This document shows, in pieces, positions 34,160 to 44,100 of a DNA stretch of 64,000 nt. A program made the translations under genes and the position numbers. How positions within the stretch are numbered: the first letter of the stretch is position 1; each line of letters begins with the position of its first letter. The notes beneath the pieces are model-generated. The model saw only the letters and a list, made by a program, of their open reading frames with translations, was not told the origin of the DNA and did no database searches. The stretch is from Emiliania huxleyi CCMP1516 (taxonomy: Eukaryota > Haptophyta > Isochrysidales > Noelaerhabdaceae): the NCBI RefSeq assembly GCF_000372725.1, contig NW_005200881.1:106112-170111 (forward strand), in the 5' to 3' direction.

Positions 34160-35305
34160 TCAACGCTCAAGCGCTCTCCCAGCAACCACGCGGCGCAGGA
34201 AGCCGCCCGCCACCGGTTCGGACTCGCTCAGCCGCAGCCCGGCGGCCGTCACTAGCGCGGCCACATCCTGATCGTACGCGCACGTCGCCGCGACGGCGGA
34301 AGTGCCCCGTGTGAAGGCGAGCGCACGGCTCACGGGCCTACGCGCCAGAAGAGCGTCTGTAAGCTCGAGCCTCGACTGCAGGGGCAGCGGACGGCAGCGT
34401 GGCGGGGGCGACGCAGACCCGTCGTCGTGCTCGAGCAGGACCACCTCCCCGCCCGGCCGCAGCACCCTCCGCACCTCGGACAGCACCGCGCCAGGCGCCT
34501 AGCGGGTGCGGCTGCGCGGGTCCGGCAACACCAGCTAGGCAACACGCCGGGGAGCCGCTTCTAGCGGCGCGCCTCAAAGACGCACAGGCCGAAGGTGTCG
34601 ACGACGGCGTCGAAGCTGCTGTCGGGGAAGGGCAGCGCGGCGGCGTCGGCGATGCGCAGCGTCACGCGCGGCCTAGCAGGCGCTCCCTCATGAGACCTAT
34701 CGCGCCACCCTCACTCCCTGCACAGCGGCTCTGGCGGGGGTTTGCCCGAGCGGCAGATCGCCGGCTCTTCGCCGCGCCAGCTCGAGCATGCCTGCGTGCG
34801 GGGTCGGGGCGGCGGAGCTCGGAAAACGAGACGAGGACCGCTCGCTCTGCGGAACGGGCGGTGCGGGCCAGTGACGGAGGAGACGCGCCGGAGGAGGCGT
34901 CGATGCCGGTTAGGGTGCGGACGCTCGCTGGCTCGTAGAAGGGAAGGTTGAGGCCGGTGCCGACGCCCAGCTCGAGCACGTCGCCTGTACCCGACGGGAA
35001 AGACTGAATGGCAGTCGGCGGAAACAGCCTCGGGTCGCACCAGCGTGGTCGCCGTGGGCACGTGTCGCCACGCTCCTCCGAAGTGAGTCAAAGCCGACCG
35101 CACGGCTCACCAGGCTGTTGGCGTAGGCGGCGTCGTAGGCTGACGCCTCGGCGTCATAAATAGCGGCGGTTGTCGGCGACGCGGCCACGGCTTGTGGCGG
35201 TGTGGCGATGACTGCGGCTGCCGCAGCGGCGCAGAAGCAGCGCCGGTCGGCAAGGCTCCTCGATCCCGGGCTGACGGCGAGGTTGAGAAGTGAGAGCGGG
35301 AGCAT
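34160..35305 (-). CDS. Class I SAM-dependent methyltransferase, probably plastid-targeted
   Basis: Exons 35305-35062, 34984-34889, 34791 to about 34705, 34672-34573 and 34498-34160. Joined text: an N-terminal leader with Ala/Ser/Arg and a hydrophobic stretch (FCAAAAAAVIATPPQAVAAS, thylakoid- or plastid-like); AAIYDAEASAYDAAYANSLV; motif I DVLELGVGTGLNLPFYEPAS; TLTGIDASSGMLELARRRAG; VTLRIADAAALPFPDSSFDA and VVDTFGLCVFEAPGAVLSEV; RRVLRPGGEVVLLEHDDGS; then a C-terminal lid. These are the motifs of UbiE/Methyltransf_11 enzymes; the substrate is unknown. Donors at 34888 and 34572 are GC and at 35061 GT. The border of the third intron (roughly 34705-34673) is unresolved and would be very short. Confidence 0.75.
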
Positions 35306-35471
35306 TCTTCGCCGTCAGTCAGCTTGGCACTGCGCGGCGTGCCGACCACGGGTTTCTGCAGGGTGATATCCTGTGGCCGCGTTGGTTGGAAAAAAAGAGT
35401 GATGCTGCTACCAGGGACCTTGGGCTCGTATTATTACGAGTGAACTACAGGTAGTGGGGAAGGCAGCCTCG

Positions 35472-36074
35472 ATGGCCATACAGACATGGGTGCGAAACAA
35501 CGACAAGACCAAGGCACGGGCAGAGGAACGAGAGAAGAATATAGAGTGGATAAAGCGCCTGTTCACGGCATGGAGGGTAAGCCACGCCGAACGCAAAGAA
35601 GCCGGGGAAGACGACCCCGAGGAGGACGAAACAAAAGTGGAAATCCCGCCGTCAGCTGTCACAATATACCCGAAGGGAACCCCAGTGCCAACACCGACCA
35701 TTGAGGTACAAGTGCTCGAAACGAGAGTGGACCTGAGCAACGACATGACAGGGCGGGATATGCTCGCAGTGGGAGTCAGAAATGTGGTCCTTGCGCGAGG
35801 AATGCTCGATAAACTCGAGGGACCAAAATACGCGGAGAGGAGAGCGGAGTTACGCAGAAAGGCGAGAGAAGCAGCGAGAGCAAGAGATCGGCAGACGACA
35901 GCGGCGTCTCAGAACGAGGCCGAGGAGAGCGATGAGTCAGGGGAAGAGACAGCAGGAGAGAGAACGACGAGAGTGAGAAGAATGCGAGGTGGCATGAAGG
36001 TCGCTGCAAGAATTGGTGATAAACTGCGGAGAGAGATAGGAAGTGGTAGACGCCCGAGGGTGGGCGACGGCTAA
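35472..36074 (+). CDS. Orphan ORF of lower GC, possibly element-encoded
   Basis: An intronless 200-residue frame from ATG 35472 (MAIQTWVRNNDKTKARAEER). It is highly charged with long helices (AEERREKNIEW-like N-terminus; KYAERRAELRRKAREAARAR) and an acidic patch (NEAEESDESGEET). The A/G-rich codons and third positions unlike neighbouring genes suggest foreign or transposon origin. Its last 45-54 bp recur inverted about 165 bp downstream. No domain is recognised. Confidence 0.45.
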   Translation: MAIQTWVRNNDKTKARAEEREKNIEWIKRLFTAWRVSHAERKEAGEDDPEEDETKVEIPPSAVTIYPKGTPVPTPTIEVQVLETRVDLSNDMTGRDMLAVGVRNVVLARGMLDKLEGPKYAERRAELRRKAREAARARDRQTTAASQNEAEESDESGEETAGERTTRVRRMRGGMKVAARIGDKLRREIGSGRRPRVGDG

Positions 36075-36300
36075 CACCACACTTCTCCCCTAAAATCCCT
36101 GTGTGGTGGCGGCGTACCGTCCTCCCATCCCTCCCTTGGGTTGCCTGTTTTCTTTCTTTTTTTTTGTATTATTAACAACGAAGGCGCTCTCAAAAAAAAG
36201 AAAGTATTTATCTGTCGGGAGGACAGAACGAGGGATTTTAAGGAGAGGAGTGTGGTGCTAGCCGTCGCCCACCCTCGGGCGTCACCACTTCCTATCTCTC
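36031..36300. repeat. Inverted repeat covering the 3' end of the 35472 ORF
   Basis: 36031-36084 (gagagataggaagtggtaga ... ggctaacaccacactt) and 36249-36300 are reverse complements with about three differences and one small gap. The arms flank a T-rich spacer with tttctttctttttttttg. The left arm includes the last 15 codons and the stop of the ORF. Confidence 0.85.
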
Positions 36301-36443
36301 TTCGCAGTTTCTCACCGCGTTGGTTGGCCGCGTTGGGTAGCGGGCGCTTGCCTTTCTTTTCACGCGTACCAAACGTACCAAGAAACTTGATTTGCCAACA
36401 ATATACCTACAACAAGAAACTGAATAGGATTCCTAAGTCTGTC
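36301..36443. other. Short spacer with dispersed ccgcgttgggtagc
   Basis: ggccgcgttgggtagcg at about 36328 recurs at about 63292 and inverted at about 25563. No gene. Confidence 0.4.
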
Positions 36444-36524
36444 TCGAAGGAGGGCGCCTGGGTCTAAATTTAGTGCGGTGTGACGTGTTTATGTACTGCA
36501 TCTTTAGTGCACTTTAGAGAGAGA

Positions 36525-36668
36525 TTTTTTAGCAATACCAAACAACTCTAACACTCACACGTAATTTGGGGCCTGGAGCCCTGTTCACGCGCGCGCGAGA
36601 CGTGCAGACAGGGTTGCCAGGTGAGAGCGAATGGCGCGGTTCACGCCTCGCACAACAGAGAGAGAGAT
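36525..36668 (+). repeat. Dispersed repeat R1, copy 3
   Basis: Near-identical to the other R1 copies; its first 25 bp recur alone at about 36678-36703 (agagagagatttttagcaat). Confidence 0.85.
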
Positions 36669-37104
36669 GTTCACTTTAGAGAGAGAGATTTTTAGCAATA
36701 CCAATAGAGTTGTTTTTGTTTTGCACTTTAGCGCGAATTTAGTGCGAATTTAGAGAGAGAGATTTTTAGAAGCCAACAAGAAATTGCAACTTTAGTGCAA
36801 ATTTAGCGCAAATTTAGCGCAAATTTAGTGCGACTTTACATCCAGATTTAGCGAGGTTTAGTGCGTCTTTAGTCCAGCCGCGCAGTAGGATCCAGCCGCA
36901 GCCCCTCGCTGGGCCTCCCTCCCCCTGTCCCCCTGCAGTCCCCTGCCCACTCGCAAAAGTTCCCCGTCCCGTCCCCAACCGAACGAAGTCGAAGAAAGCA
37001 GCTGAATATCAACCTCCGGTGCTTTCCGGGTTGCTTCTCCGGGCCCCGCCGAGCGGCAAAACGATTGCCGGGAAGCGGGGCGTGAACATAACGACTTTAC
37101 TGCG

Positions 37105-37257
37105 ATGGCAGAGCAGACGATGGTGGCGCTGCTGTGGCAGCAGGGAGATGCGAGGGGCACGCTCAACCTGCCGGCGTCGACCAAGGTGGAGGACCTCAAG
37201 CTGCGCCTCAACGCGAGCGACTGCGATGCGGTGATGTTTGACGCGGTCATCATCGAG
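37105..37257 (+). pseudogene. Exon-like fragment inside the GCACTAAA element
   Basis: ATG 37105 opens 51 codons, MAEQTMVALLWQQGDARGTL then NLPASTKVEDLKLRLNASDC and AVMFDAVIIE, ending at a good GT donor (gaggtgagg). It reads like the first exon of a host gene. Downstream frames lose this quality and no partner exon is evident before the element ends, so I treat it as a captured gene fragment. Confidence 0.4.
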
Positions 37258-37773
37258 GTGAGGAAGGCCGGCTCTGTCCTCAAGCGCGGTCGGAGGTGGG
37301 GTTGTGCGGTCGGAGGTGGTGCTTGCGGTGGCGCATTCAACTGTGCTGGTCCTCCTCTCGGGAATCGGTGCTGTGCCTGTGCTCAGTCGGGAGATCTTGC
37401 TCTGGAGGGCGGCATATCTAGCCTCACTGGGAGCCTGCCTTTGGGTCATGAGGGCAGGGGCCAGGCATCTCCTGTGGTGCATTCTTGGCAGCCAAGGAGC
37501 AAAGCACGCGGCCCTGGCTAGCTGTGGTGTGGCCGGGAAGCCGTGCTAAAGGTGCGTGCCCGCACTAAAGATGCGGGACCCACACTAAATGTACTGCAGC
37601 TGCCCGCACCTAAAGTGAACTAAATGTGGCGCTAAATTGGAGATAAAACACACTAAATATGTGCTAAATATGTGCTAAATTTGCACTAAATTTGCACTAA
37701 ATTTGCGTTAAAGTCGCACTATATACGCACTCGAACACGCACTAAATAGCGCACTAGGGGGACGACACTGCCT

Positions 37774-37908
37774 CGGCAGCGTGCACCTCGATCCTGTACC
37801 GTGTTTGTTATGACCCCCCCCAATGAACACACCAGTGAGGGAGGGCGAGACGATCGAGGGGTCCCGTACCATGCGGAATCGACCCTATCCAGTGCTCAAG
37901 TGCTCAAG
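37774..37908 (+). repeat. Dispersed repeat R2, copy 2
   Basis: cctcggcagcgtgcacctcg ... gtgctcaagtgctcaag; about 95% identical over 134 bp to 53532-53665. Confidence 0.9.
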
Positions 37909-38087
37909 CGCACTAAACTATCACTAAAGTTCATTCACACGCACTAAATTTAGACCCAGGCGCCCTCCCTCGAACCGGCCATCAGCGCGCTGCGTATCGA
38001 TACTTTCCCCTGGTCCTCGCCATCCTCTAACGAAAGAGCGCGTGGAAGCGATACACACAAGCGCTGCTTGCGAATCGGCACGGCGGC

Positions 38088-38870
38088 ATGCTCGGTGGCA
38101 TTCGGACTGCCGTTCTACGCCATGTCTCTCGCCTCCTCCACGGCTGCGGCAGCCTACTTCACTGGCTCGCGGCTCTCTGCACGCCGAGGCTGAACGACCA
38201 CGTGCGTCCGGTCCTATGCTTTGGCGACTCGATCACCGAGGGCTACCACAACATTTGGCCTCACAAAACCATCGCGCCTCAGCGCACGCTTCCGGCCAAT
38301 GTCAACAGTCACGAGCACGCCGCGCTCCTCTGCCACCCGTACAGCATACGCCTCGGCTCGCTGCTGGCGGACGACGTCGGCGACGGCGCAGGCGGCTACA
38401 AGGACTCGCTCCGCTACGCACGCGCACGGGCCTACTCGGGTTGGACAGCGGAGGAGCTGCTGCCGGTGCTTCGCCGCTCGCTGCGCGAGGGTCCGTGGCG
38501 CTGCGCCGTCATCATGGCCGGCTGCAACGACATCCTCTGGCGGAGCGCGAGCGCGGCGACGACCCTGACGCACCTCGAGGCGCTCTACGCCGCGTGCGAC
38601 GAGGCGGGTGTGCCCGTTGTCGCGCTGAGCAACACGGAGGCCGACCTCGGCGAGTTCTTCAGCGGTGAGCAGCTCGCCGAGCGGACGGCCGCGCTGCGCG
38701 AGGTGGCGGCGGGCGTGCTGCAGATGCGCTCCAAGCGTGCTGTCGCCGACGTGCGCGCCGCGCTGCCTCTCGGCGCGCAGCATTTTGACGACGCGCTGCA
38801 TCCGTCGCCTGCGGGTTCCGACCGGATAGCGGAGGCGGTCTTTCAAGCGATCAAGCTGCACGGGCTGTAG
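38088..38870 (+). CDS. SGNH/GDSL-type hydrolase
   Basis: A single exon of 260 residues. Block I is VLCFGDSITEGYHN (nucleophile Ser in GDSIT), block III is MAGCNDILW (GxND), and block V is FDDALHPSPAGSDRIAEAVF with the catalytic Asp and His (DALH), all at normal spacing. SGNH enzymes hydrolyse esters of lipids, carbohydrates or other small acyl substrates; the specificity here is unknown. The first 35 residues (MLGGIRTAVLRHVSRLLHGC) are basic/hydrophobic and may act as a membrane or organelle leader. Confidence 0.88.
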   Translation: MLGGIRTAVLRHVSRLLHGCGSLLHWLAALCTPRLNDHVRPVLCFGDSITEGYHNIWPHKTIAPQRTLPANVNSHEHAALLCHPYSIRLGSLLADDVGDGAGGYKDSLRYARARAYSGWTAEELLPVLRRSLREGPWRCAVIMAGCNDILWRSASAATTLTHLEALYAACDEAGVPVVALSNTEADLGEFFSGEQLAERTAALREVAAGVLQMRSKRAVADVRAALPLGAQHFDDALHPSPAGSDRIAEAVFQAIKLHGL

Positions 38871-39274
38871 CTGCCTTCCACACACACACACCCAGGTGCT
38901 GCATATGTGAGAACGCCATGTGCGCCATGTACCATGTTACAATAAATTACCCTGTCGCTAGCTCAGAAACACCACATATCTAGATGCACAGTCACACACA
39001 ACCGCAATATCATACACGCTAGACAGAGCTCAGCCGGACAGTTGGACAATTCCGACACACTCAGTCTCAGATACTGCGCGTCGCTCCCCACGCTCCAGCG
39101 CAGCAGCACACGACACAGCTCACAGGGCTCAATACACAACACACCGCGAGAGAAACACCGCTCACCGTCTGCATGTACATGCATGTCGGAAGGGGAGAGC
39201 ATGCCTCGAACTGGTCACATGCGCCGAGCCGCCGAGGCGACCCACACCCTCCCACACCGCCCTCCCCGACTCGG
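38871..39274. other. Convergent 3' region
   Basis: About 400 bp between the SGNH gene (+) and the YkuK-like gene (-). It has a short ac microsatellite (38879-38892) and an aataaa at 38940-38945, a plausible polyadenylation signal for the SGNH gene. Confidence 0.5.
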
Positions 39275-40226
39275 TCACCTCGCCCTCGCGGCCGGACGGT
39301 CGCGCCGCCCTTTCTTGGCGCGTCCCCGCTCGCTCCTCGGCACCGGCAGCGGGCGAGGCGTGTGCCGGTTGGTGCGCGAGTGGCGGTCCGCCACGAAGGT
39401 CGCCCACGCCTCCGGCTTGACGAGGTGCCGGAACCCCATCGCAGACACGTACCCCGTCAGCATCTTTGTGTGCTGCGACGACTCGCAGCCCGGCGCCGTG
39501 TTCGAGTCGATGTGCACGCGCACGACGTCGACGCCCTGCCGACGAGAGAGGGGCGTGTCTGGGACGGGCCTCGAGGACGTGTCTAGCCAGAGGCGGAGGC
39601 GGAGGCGCCTTCTCGCTCAGCTCCTGCGCCGCGTTGAGAGCGAGCTCGACCTACAGTCAGCATGCGCGAGACATGCGCGAAAAGACACGTCCTGCAGCAG
39701 CTCCTTTGTGAGGCTCCACCTCGCGCAGTAGCCGGGTCTGCAGCACCGGAACTGTCTGCAGCGACTCCTCGCGCCGCGCGTAAAAGTAACGTCCGGCGTG
39801 GCCGACGGAGACGACGCAGACCACGACGGCGAAGGTGACCCGGTCCTGCGGAGGCGCGAGAGGACGGGTGGCCGTAGGAGTCTCCAGGCTTCCGGAAGTG
39901 CGTAGAGTGTGACTCACCCTGTCGACTGCCGAGTCGGCCCCGACGTGCACCTCGACCTGTTGCCGACTCTCGTGCGCACGCTTGGCCTCTGCCACCAGCC
40001 TCTCAAACGAGGTCCCTTTGCCAGTTCCATCGCGCCAGTTCCAGACATCCACTTGAGCGGCAACAGGAGAGCCGACTGCTCCGCCGACGCTGACGCCGCC
40101 ACCGCCGCCGCCGCGCATGACTGCACGCAGGTGCGCACTGCTATCTCCCACTGAATAAGCGCTGGACGGCGAGGGGGCTAAGGGCCGCAGGAAGGCCGCG
40201 GAGACAGCGGAGAGGACAAAGTGCAT
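39275..40226 (-). CDS. YkuK/DUF458 RNase H-like protein
   Basis: Exons 40226-39918, 39845-39720, 39650-39609 and 39535-39275 join to 245 residues. MHFVLSAVSAAFLRPLAPSP looks like a signal or organelle leader. The domain runs VEVHVGADSAVDRDRVTFAV, YFYARREESLQTVPVLQTRL, LREVELALNAAQELSEKGVD, VVRVHIDSNTAPGCESSQHT, KMLTGYVSAMGFRHLVKPEA and WATFVADRHSR. This matches the DUF458 (RNase H-like, Bacillus YkuK type) signature, with conserved acidic residues in GADS, HIDSN and ADRH. The tail is Arg/Lys-rich. The family is mainly bacterial and its substrate is unknown. Introns 1 and 2 are GT-AG; intron 3 is GC-AG. Confidence 0.85.
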
Positions 40227-41158
40227 CGCAGCAAGGTTCGAACTTTTTCCGGGGTACGGGATCTGCTGCACGGCCTGAAGGGGTGACTTATGGTCCTGAC
40301 CGCCCAAGACTAGCCCTACCATACCTCCAAGCAGGGTCTGCCAGCAGGCGCGGGGGGGGGGGGGGGGGGTAAAGAATGTCTCAAACCTTGGGTTGGCCAC
40401 CCTCCCCAATACCATACCCCGCAAAAAAGTGCCACCCCCTGCTCAGAAAAAGACCCGTTAAAAACGAACCCGGGGGCCCCCCCTTGGGGGGGGAAACCCC
40501 CTGGGGGGGCCCCGGGGAAAATCTTTCCGGGGGGGGGAGCCCCAGGGAAAAAAAAGGGTTGAAAAAGTTGGAACCCTGGCCTGCACTGGGCCTGCATATA
40601 AAAGAATTTTAGACACAAAAGAATTCCACTACGCCACAGGACCCGCCGCCGTTGCAGCTGCCAATGCCGAGAAATGTTGAGAGGGATGTGTGGGATGAGA
40701 GAAGTCAGGGGACGTCTGAAGCGGCGAGCAAAACTAGTTGTGTTTAAAGCCATCTCGACCTCGTCGTCCTCGTCGTCCTCGCGCATCCGCTCGCGCGCAC
40801 GCGACAGGTCGTCCCACAAGAAGACGCATCCCTCGCCGCCGGCGCATCCTTTCGACCGCCGAAAATGGAAAAAGTCTCCTCCCGACACCCCTGCTCACTG
40901 CACAGTAGCACACTGGTGACCCCCGCTGAGCTCCTGTGTGTCTCTCGCGAGTCGTGTGTGTGGCTCGCCCCTCCCCAATGCACCACCAATGCATCGCGGT
41001 AGAGTCCTCTCAACTCACTTATTATATGCACACACATATGTCACCGAGACTCGGTATACACAAAATGCGCCTGCGGCGGACCCACAAAGCTCACAGCTCA
41101 CATACCGCATGTCGAATAGAGGGGCTATCACCGCCGCCACTGCTGCTGCTGCCACTGT
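40227..41158. other. Intergenic with suspicious homopolymer tract
   Basis: 40228-40270 carries a cgaactttttccggggtacg motif related to 13622. 40340-40600 is dominated by homopolymer runs of G, C and A (for example cccgggggcccccccttggg) that look like poor base calls. The remainder has only weak frames (minus: MSGGDFFHFRRSKGCAGGEG). No gene is called. Confidence 0.5.
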
Positions 41159-44100
41159 CTACTCGCGCCGCGGGCCGCGGCGCCGCGGCCGGAAGGCCCT
41201 TAAAGGCGAAATTGTGCTCTGTTCCGGACCCGCGCCCTCGCTCTGCAGGCGACTCTGTTCCAGATCCGAGCCCTCGCTCTGCCGGCGACTCTGTTCCAGA
41301 TCCGAGCCCTCGCTCTGCCGGCGACTCTGTTCCAGATCCGAGCCCTCGCTCTGCCGGCGACTCTGTTCCAGATCCGAGCCCTCGCTCAGCCGGCGACTTG
41401 AATTAATCTTGTCTGTGCGAATTCGGCGTTGCAGGATGTCCTCCTGGGATTCGACTGGAGCGCGTATGCGAACGAGCCGCGCCACCGACATGAAGTGGCG
41501 GAGCCGCTGCAGCTTCCGCCGGAGCAGTCCCGCATCGCACGACACGGCTCCCATGTGGCGCAGCACGTGGCGCAGGCTCACCTTCCGGTGCTCGGGCGAG
41601 CCGTAGAGGGGTATGGCGAGCGCGTTGTAGAGGCTGTAGGGAGGCTGCAGCAGCACTTGCGGCGTCTGCCCTTGAAAGAAAGTGGAGAAGGGGCAGCCTC
41701 CGAGGTTGGGCGTCTGCTCGTGCACCATCGCGATCGTGATGTTCCGGTCCATTGCCGCCTGCACCAGCCGCGCGACGGTGCCGTCTGGGTCGTACCACAG
41801 GCGGCTCGTCATGTAGAGCAGGAGCACGTGATGAGAATCGTCGACGCGATTCTCGAGCGCGTCGTCCGCCTCGCGGATGGCCACGACGCCGTCCTTGGCC
41901 GCCTCGGGCGCCAGCGCGCGCCCCTTCTTGGCCGCCTCCTGGACCTCCTCCGCCACAGACCAGGCGCCGTCGTTGTCGCGGCACACGAGGATGGTGACGG
42001 GGCCGACAAAGGCGTACGGAGGAACCTCCCCCGCCACTATCACGCCCGCGGCGAGGGTTTCGGGGTGCCTCATGTAGTACGGGGAGTGTCTCAGCATGCG
42101 CAGCGCGATGGACTTGAGCGACTCGAGCTGGAAGGCGTTCACCCGCACCCACAGGATCGGGTCCTCTTTTTCAAAGATACGGGCCACCATCTCGGCCGGC
42201 CCTGAGTAGGAGGGGTAGGTGCCCAATCCGGCGTCGTCGACGCAGTTCGCGCGGCACTCGGCCTCGAGCACCTCGAGCGCTGCGCCGCCCTTCTCGACAT
42301 CGGCCTCGTGAATCGGGATGAAGGGCCGGTCCAAGGCGAGGCCCGCGTAGAGCTCGCGGCGGCAGTTGCGGCTTTTGAAGTAGCCCACCGACAGAAAGAC
42401 GAGGAAGGTGGTGGCGTCGCCGACCGACTCCTCGAGGGCTCCGAGGTTCTCCAGGCAATCCACATCCAGCCAGATCCTCACGTCGGGCATCACCAGCTTC
42501 ATCTGCCGAACGATGGTGTGCGTCTGGTCTTGCCCCGTGGACCAGATGTGGCTGATGAAGCCGTGGAAGTGGCACTTCTTCGACAGGTCCATCACCGGGG
42601 CGCGTCTGTTCGAGAGAAGCCGGATGGTGGGCGCGCGGAGGGCGCTGATGGCCTTGAAGACGACGAGGACAAGCGACACGGCGATCATCGTTACGCTGAG
42701 CACGATGACAAACTCGCTCGCGCCGAACGCGCTCTGGAAGCCCACGAGCGTGTCGCACATGTCCTCGTAAGCGGCGCTCTCGCAGATCTGAACCACGGTG
42801 CCGAGGACGAAGCAGCAGGTCAGCAGCAGGTTGGCGGTGCACGCGAGGTAGAAGTCGTCGAAGCGCTTGAAAGGCTTGACGAGGGCGAGGGCGGTGAGGA
42901 AGAGGGCTGAGGTGACAGAGGCGACGACGAGGCGAAGCAGCTTGGACGATCCGTCGTCTGTCTGGATGAAGAGCACCAGCGATGCGAGGAAGAGCTTGCG
43001 GTACAAGTCGGCAAGCTCCCAGTAGTGGCAGCTAGCGTCGTAGTCGCGCCAGAGGAAGCGGCAGGCGCGAGAGAGCCTTGTCACACGCTGGGCCCGCACG
43101 TTGCGGCGGATCCAGAGCAGCAAGCCGAGGAGCACAAGCGGGACCAGCACCGGCCAGAGCACGAAGAAGGCCCAAAAGTAGGCGTCCAGCCCGCGGTACA
43201 TCTCGTCGTCGGCGCGGCAGAGCACCTCGAGGTCGGCCACGAGGTAGCTGCGTCGCGCGGTCGCGTCAAAGACGCTGATGCCAAACGACTCGCACATACG
43301 TGCCTTGAAGATGGAGCGAGAGACGGAGGGAAGAACGAAGTAGGCAACGAGGATCGCCAAGTACAGGATCCGGCTCCGCGTCTCTCGGACAAGTTCGCGC
43401 CAGCGGTGCTTGTTGAGCTCCGAAACGGTGACCTCACCATCGCCATCTGTGTCGATGACGTCGACGTCCTCGATGTGGTCGGCGATGCCGTCACCGTCCG
43501 TGTCGACGGCGACGACACCACGGTCGGGGATGCCGTCACCGTCCGCGTCGACGGCGGTGACACCACGCGTACCAGACATGCCACCGCCGTCCTGGCCACC
43601 GTCGCCTTCTCCGTCGCCCTCATCAGAAACTGGACCTCCTGCTCCGGCTACTCTGCCAGAACTGGATTTCCAGAGCAAAAGCCACACTGCTAGCGCATGG
43701 GCGGCAAAAGCGGCGCTTCCGAGCAAAACGACGGCAAATGGCCACAGAGCGGCGAGCAGCAGCCGGTGGCTCATCGAGCCGATGCAAGCGTCCGGGTAGG
43801 TCAAGCCGAGGAGGTCGAAACTGAAGAATTCGAAGACACTCATCCAACTGGTAAAGTCCTCGTGCAGTCGAGCGCCGTACACGGGGCCGAGCGTCGCAGC
43901 GACCTGGTAAAAGCTGACCACAATCTTCAACTTGGGTTGAAACCCGACGCGCGCCTCAAGTTGGCTTAGCCGGGTCGCCACCTCAGGGCCAAAGATGCGG
44001 CTGAGCGCCTTGACGGCGATGCGGCTGAGTGCACGGTAGGAGAGGAATGCCGTCCCTGCGAGAGCGACGAGCGCTGCTGCTAGGATGCCAAACCGCCCCA

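Larger units (their letters stand above)
36444..37973. mobile_element. Inverted-repeat element rich in GCACTAAA motifs
   Basis: tcgaaggagggcgcctgggtctaaatttagtgcg at the left is matched in reverse complement at 37940-37973 (about 30 of 33 positions). Both subterminal regions are full of tttagtgc / gcactaaa / aatttagtgcgaattt units in the outward-mirrored orientation, as in many non-autonomous DNA elements. The centre holds a copy of R1 (36525-36668), a copy of R2 (37774-37908) and an exon-like segment (37105-37257). No transposase is seen. Confidence 0.7.

Noticed and set aside
39651-39719. Reading through the 69-bp intron of the YkuK-like gene
   Set aside because: Read-through ends in a stop (SRMSRAC*), whereas splicing joins LLREVELALNAAQELSEK in frame with the family signature.
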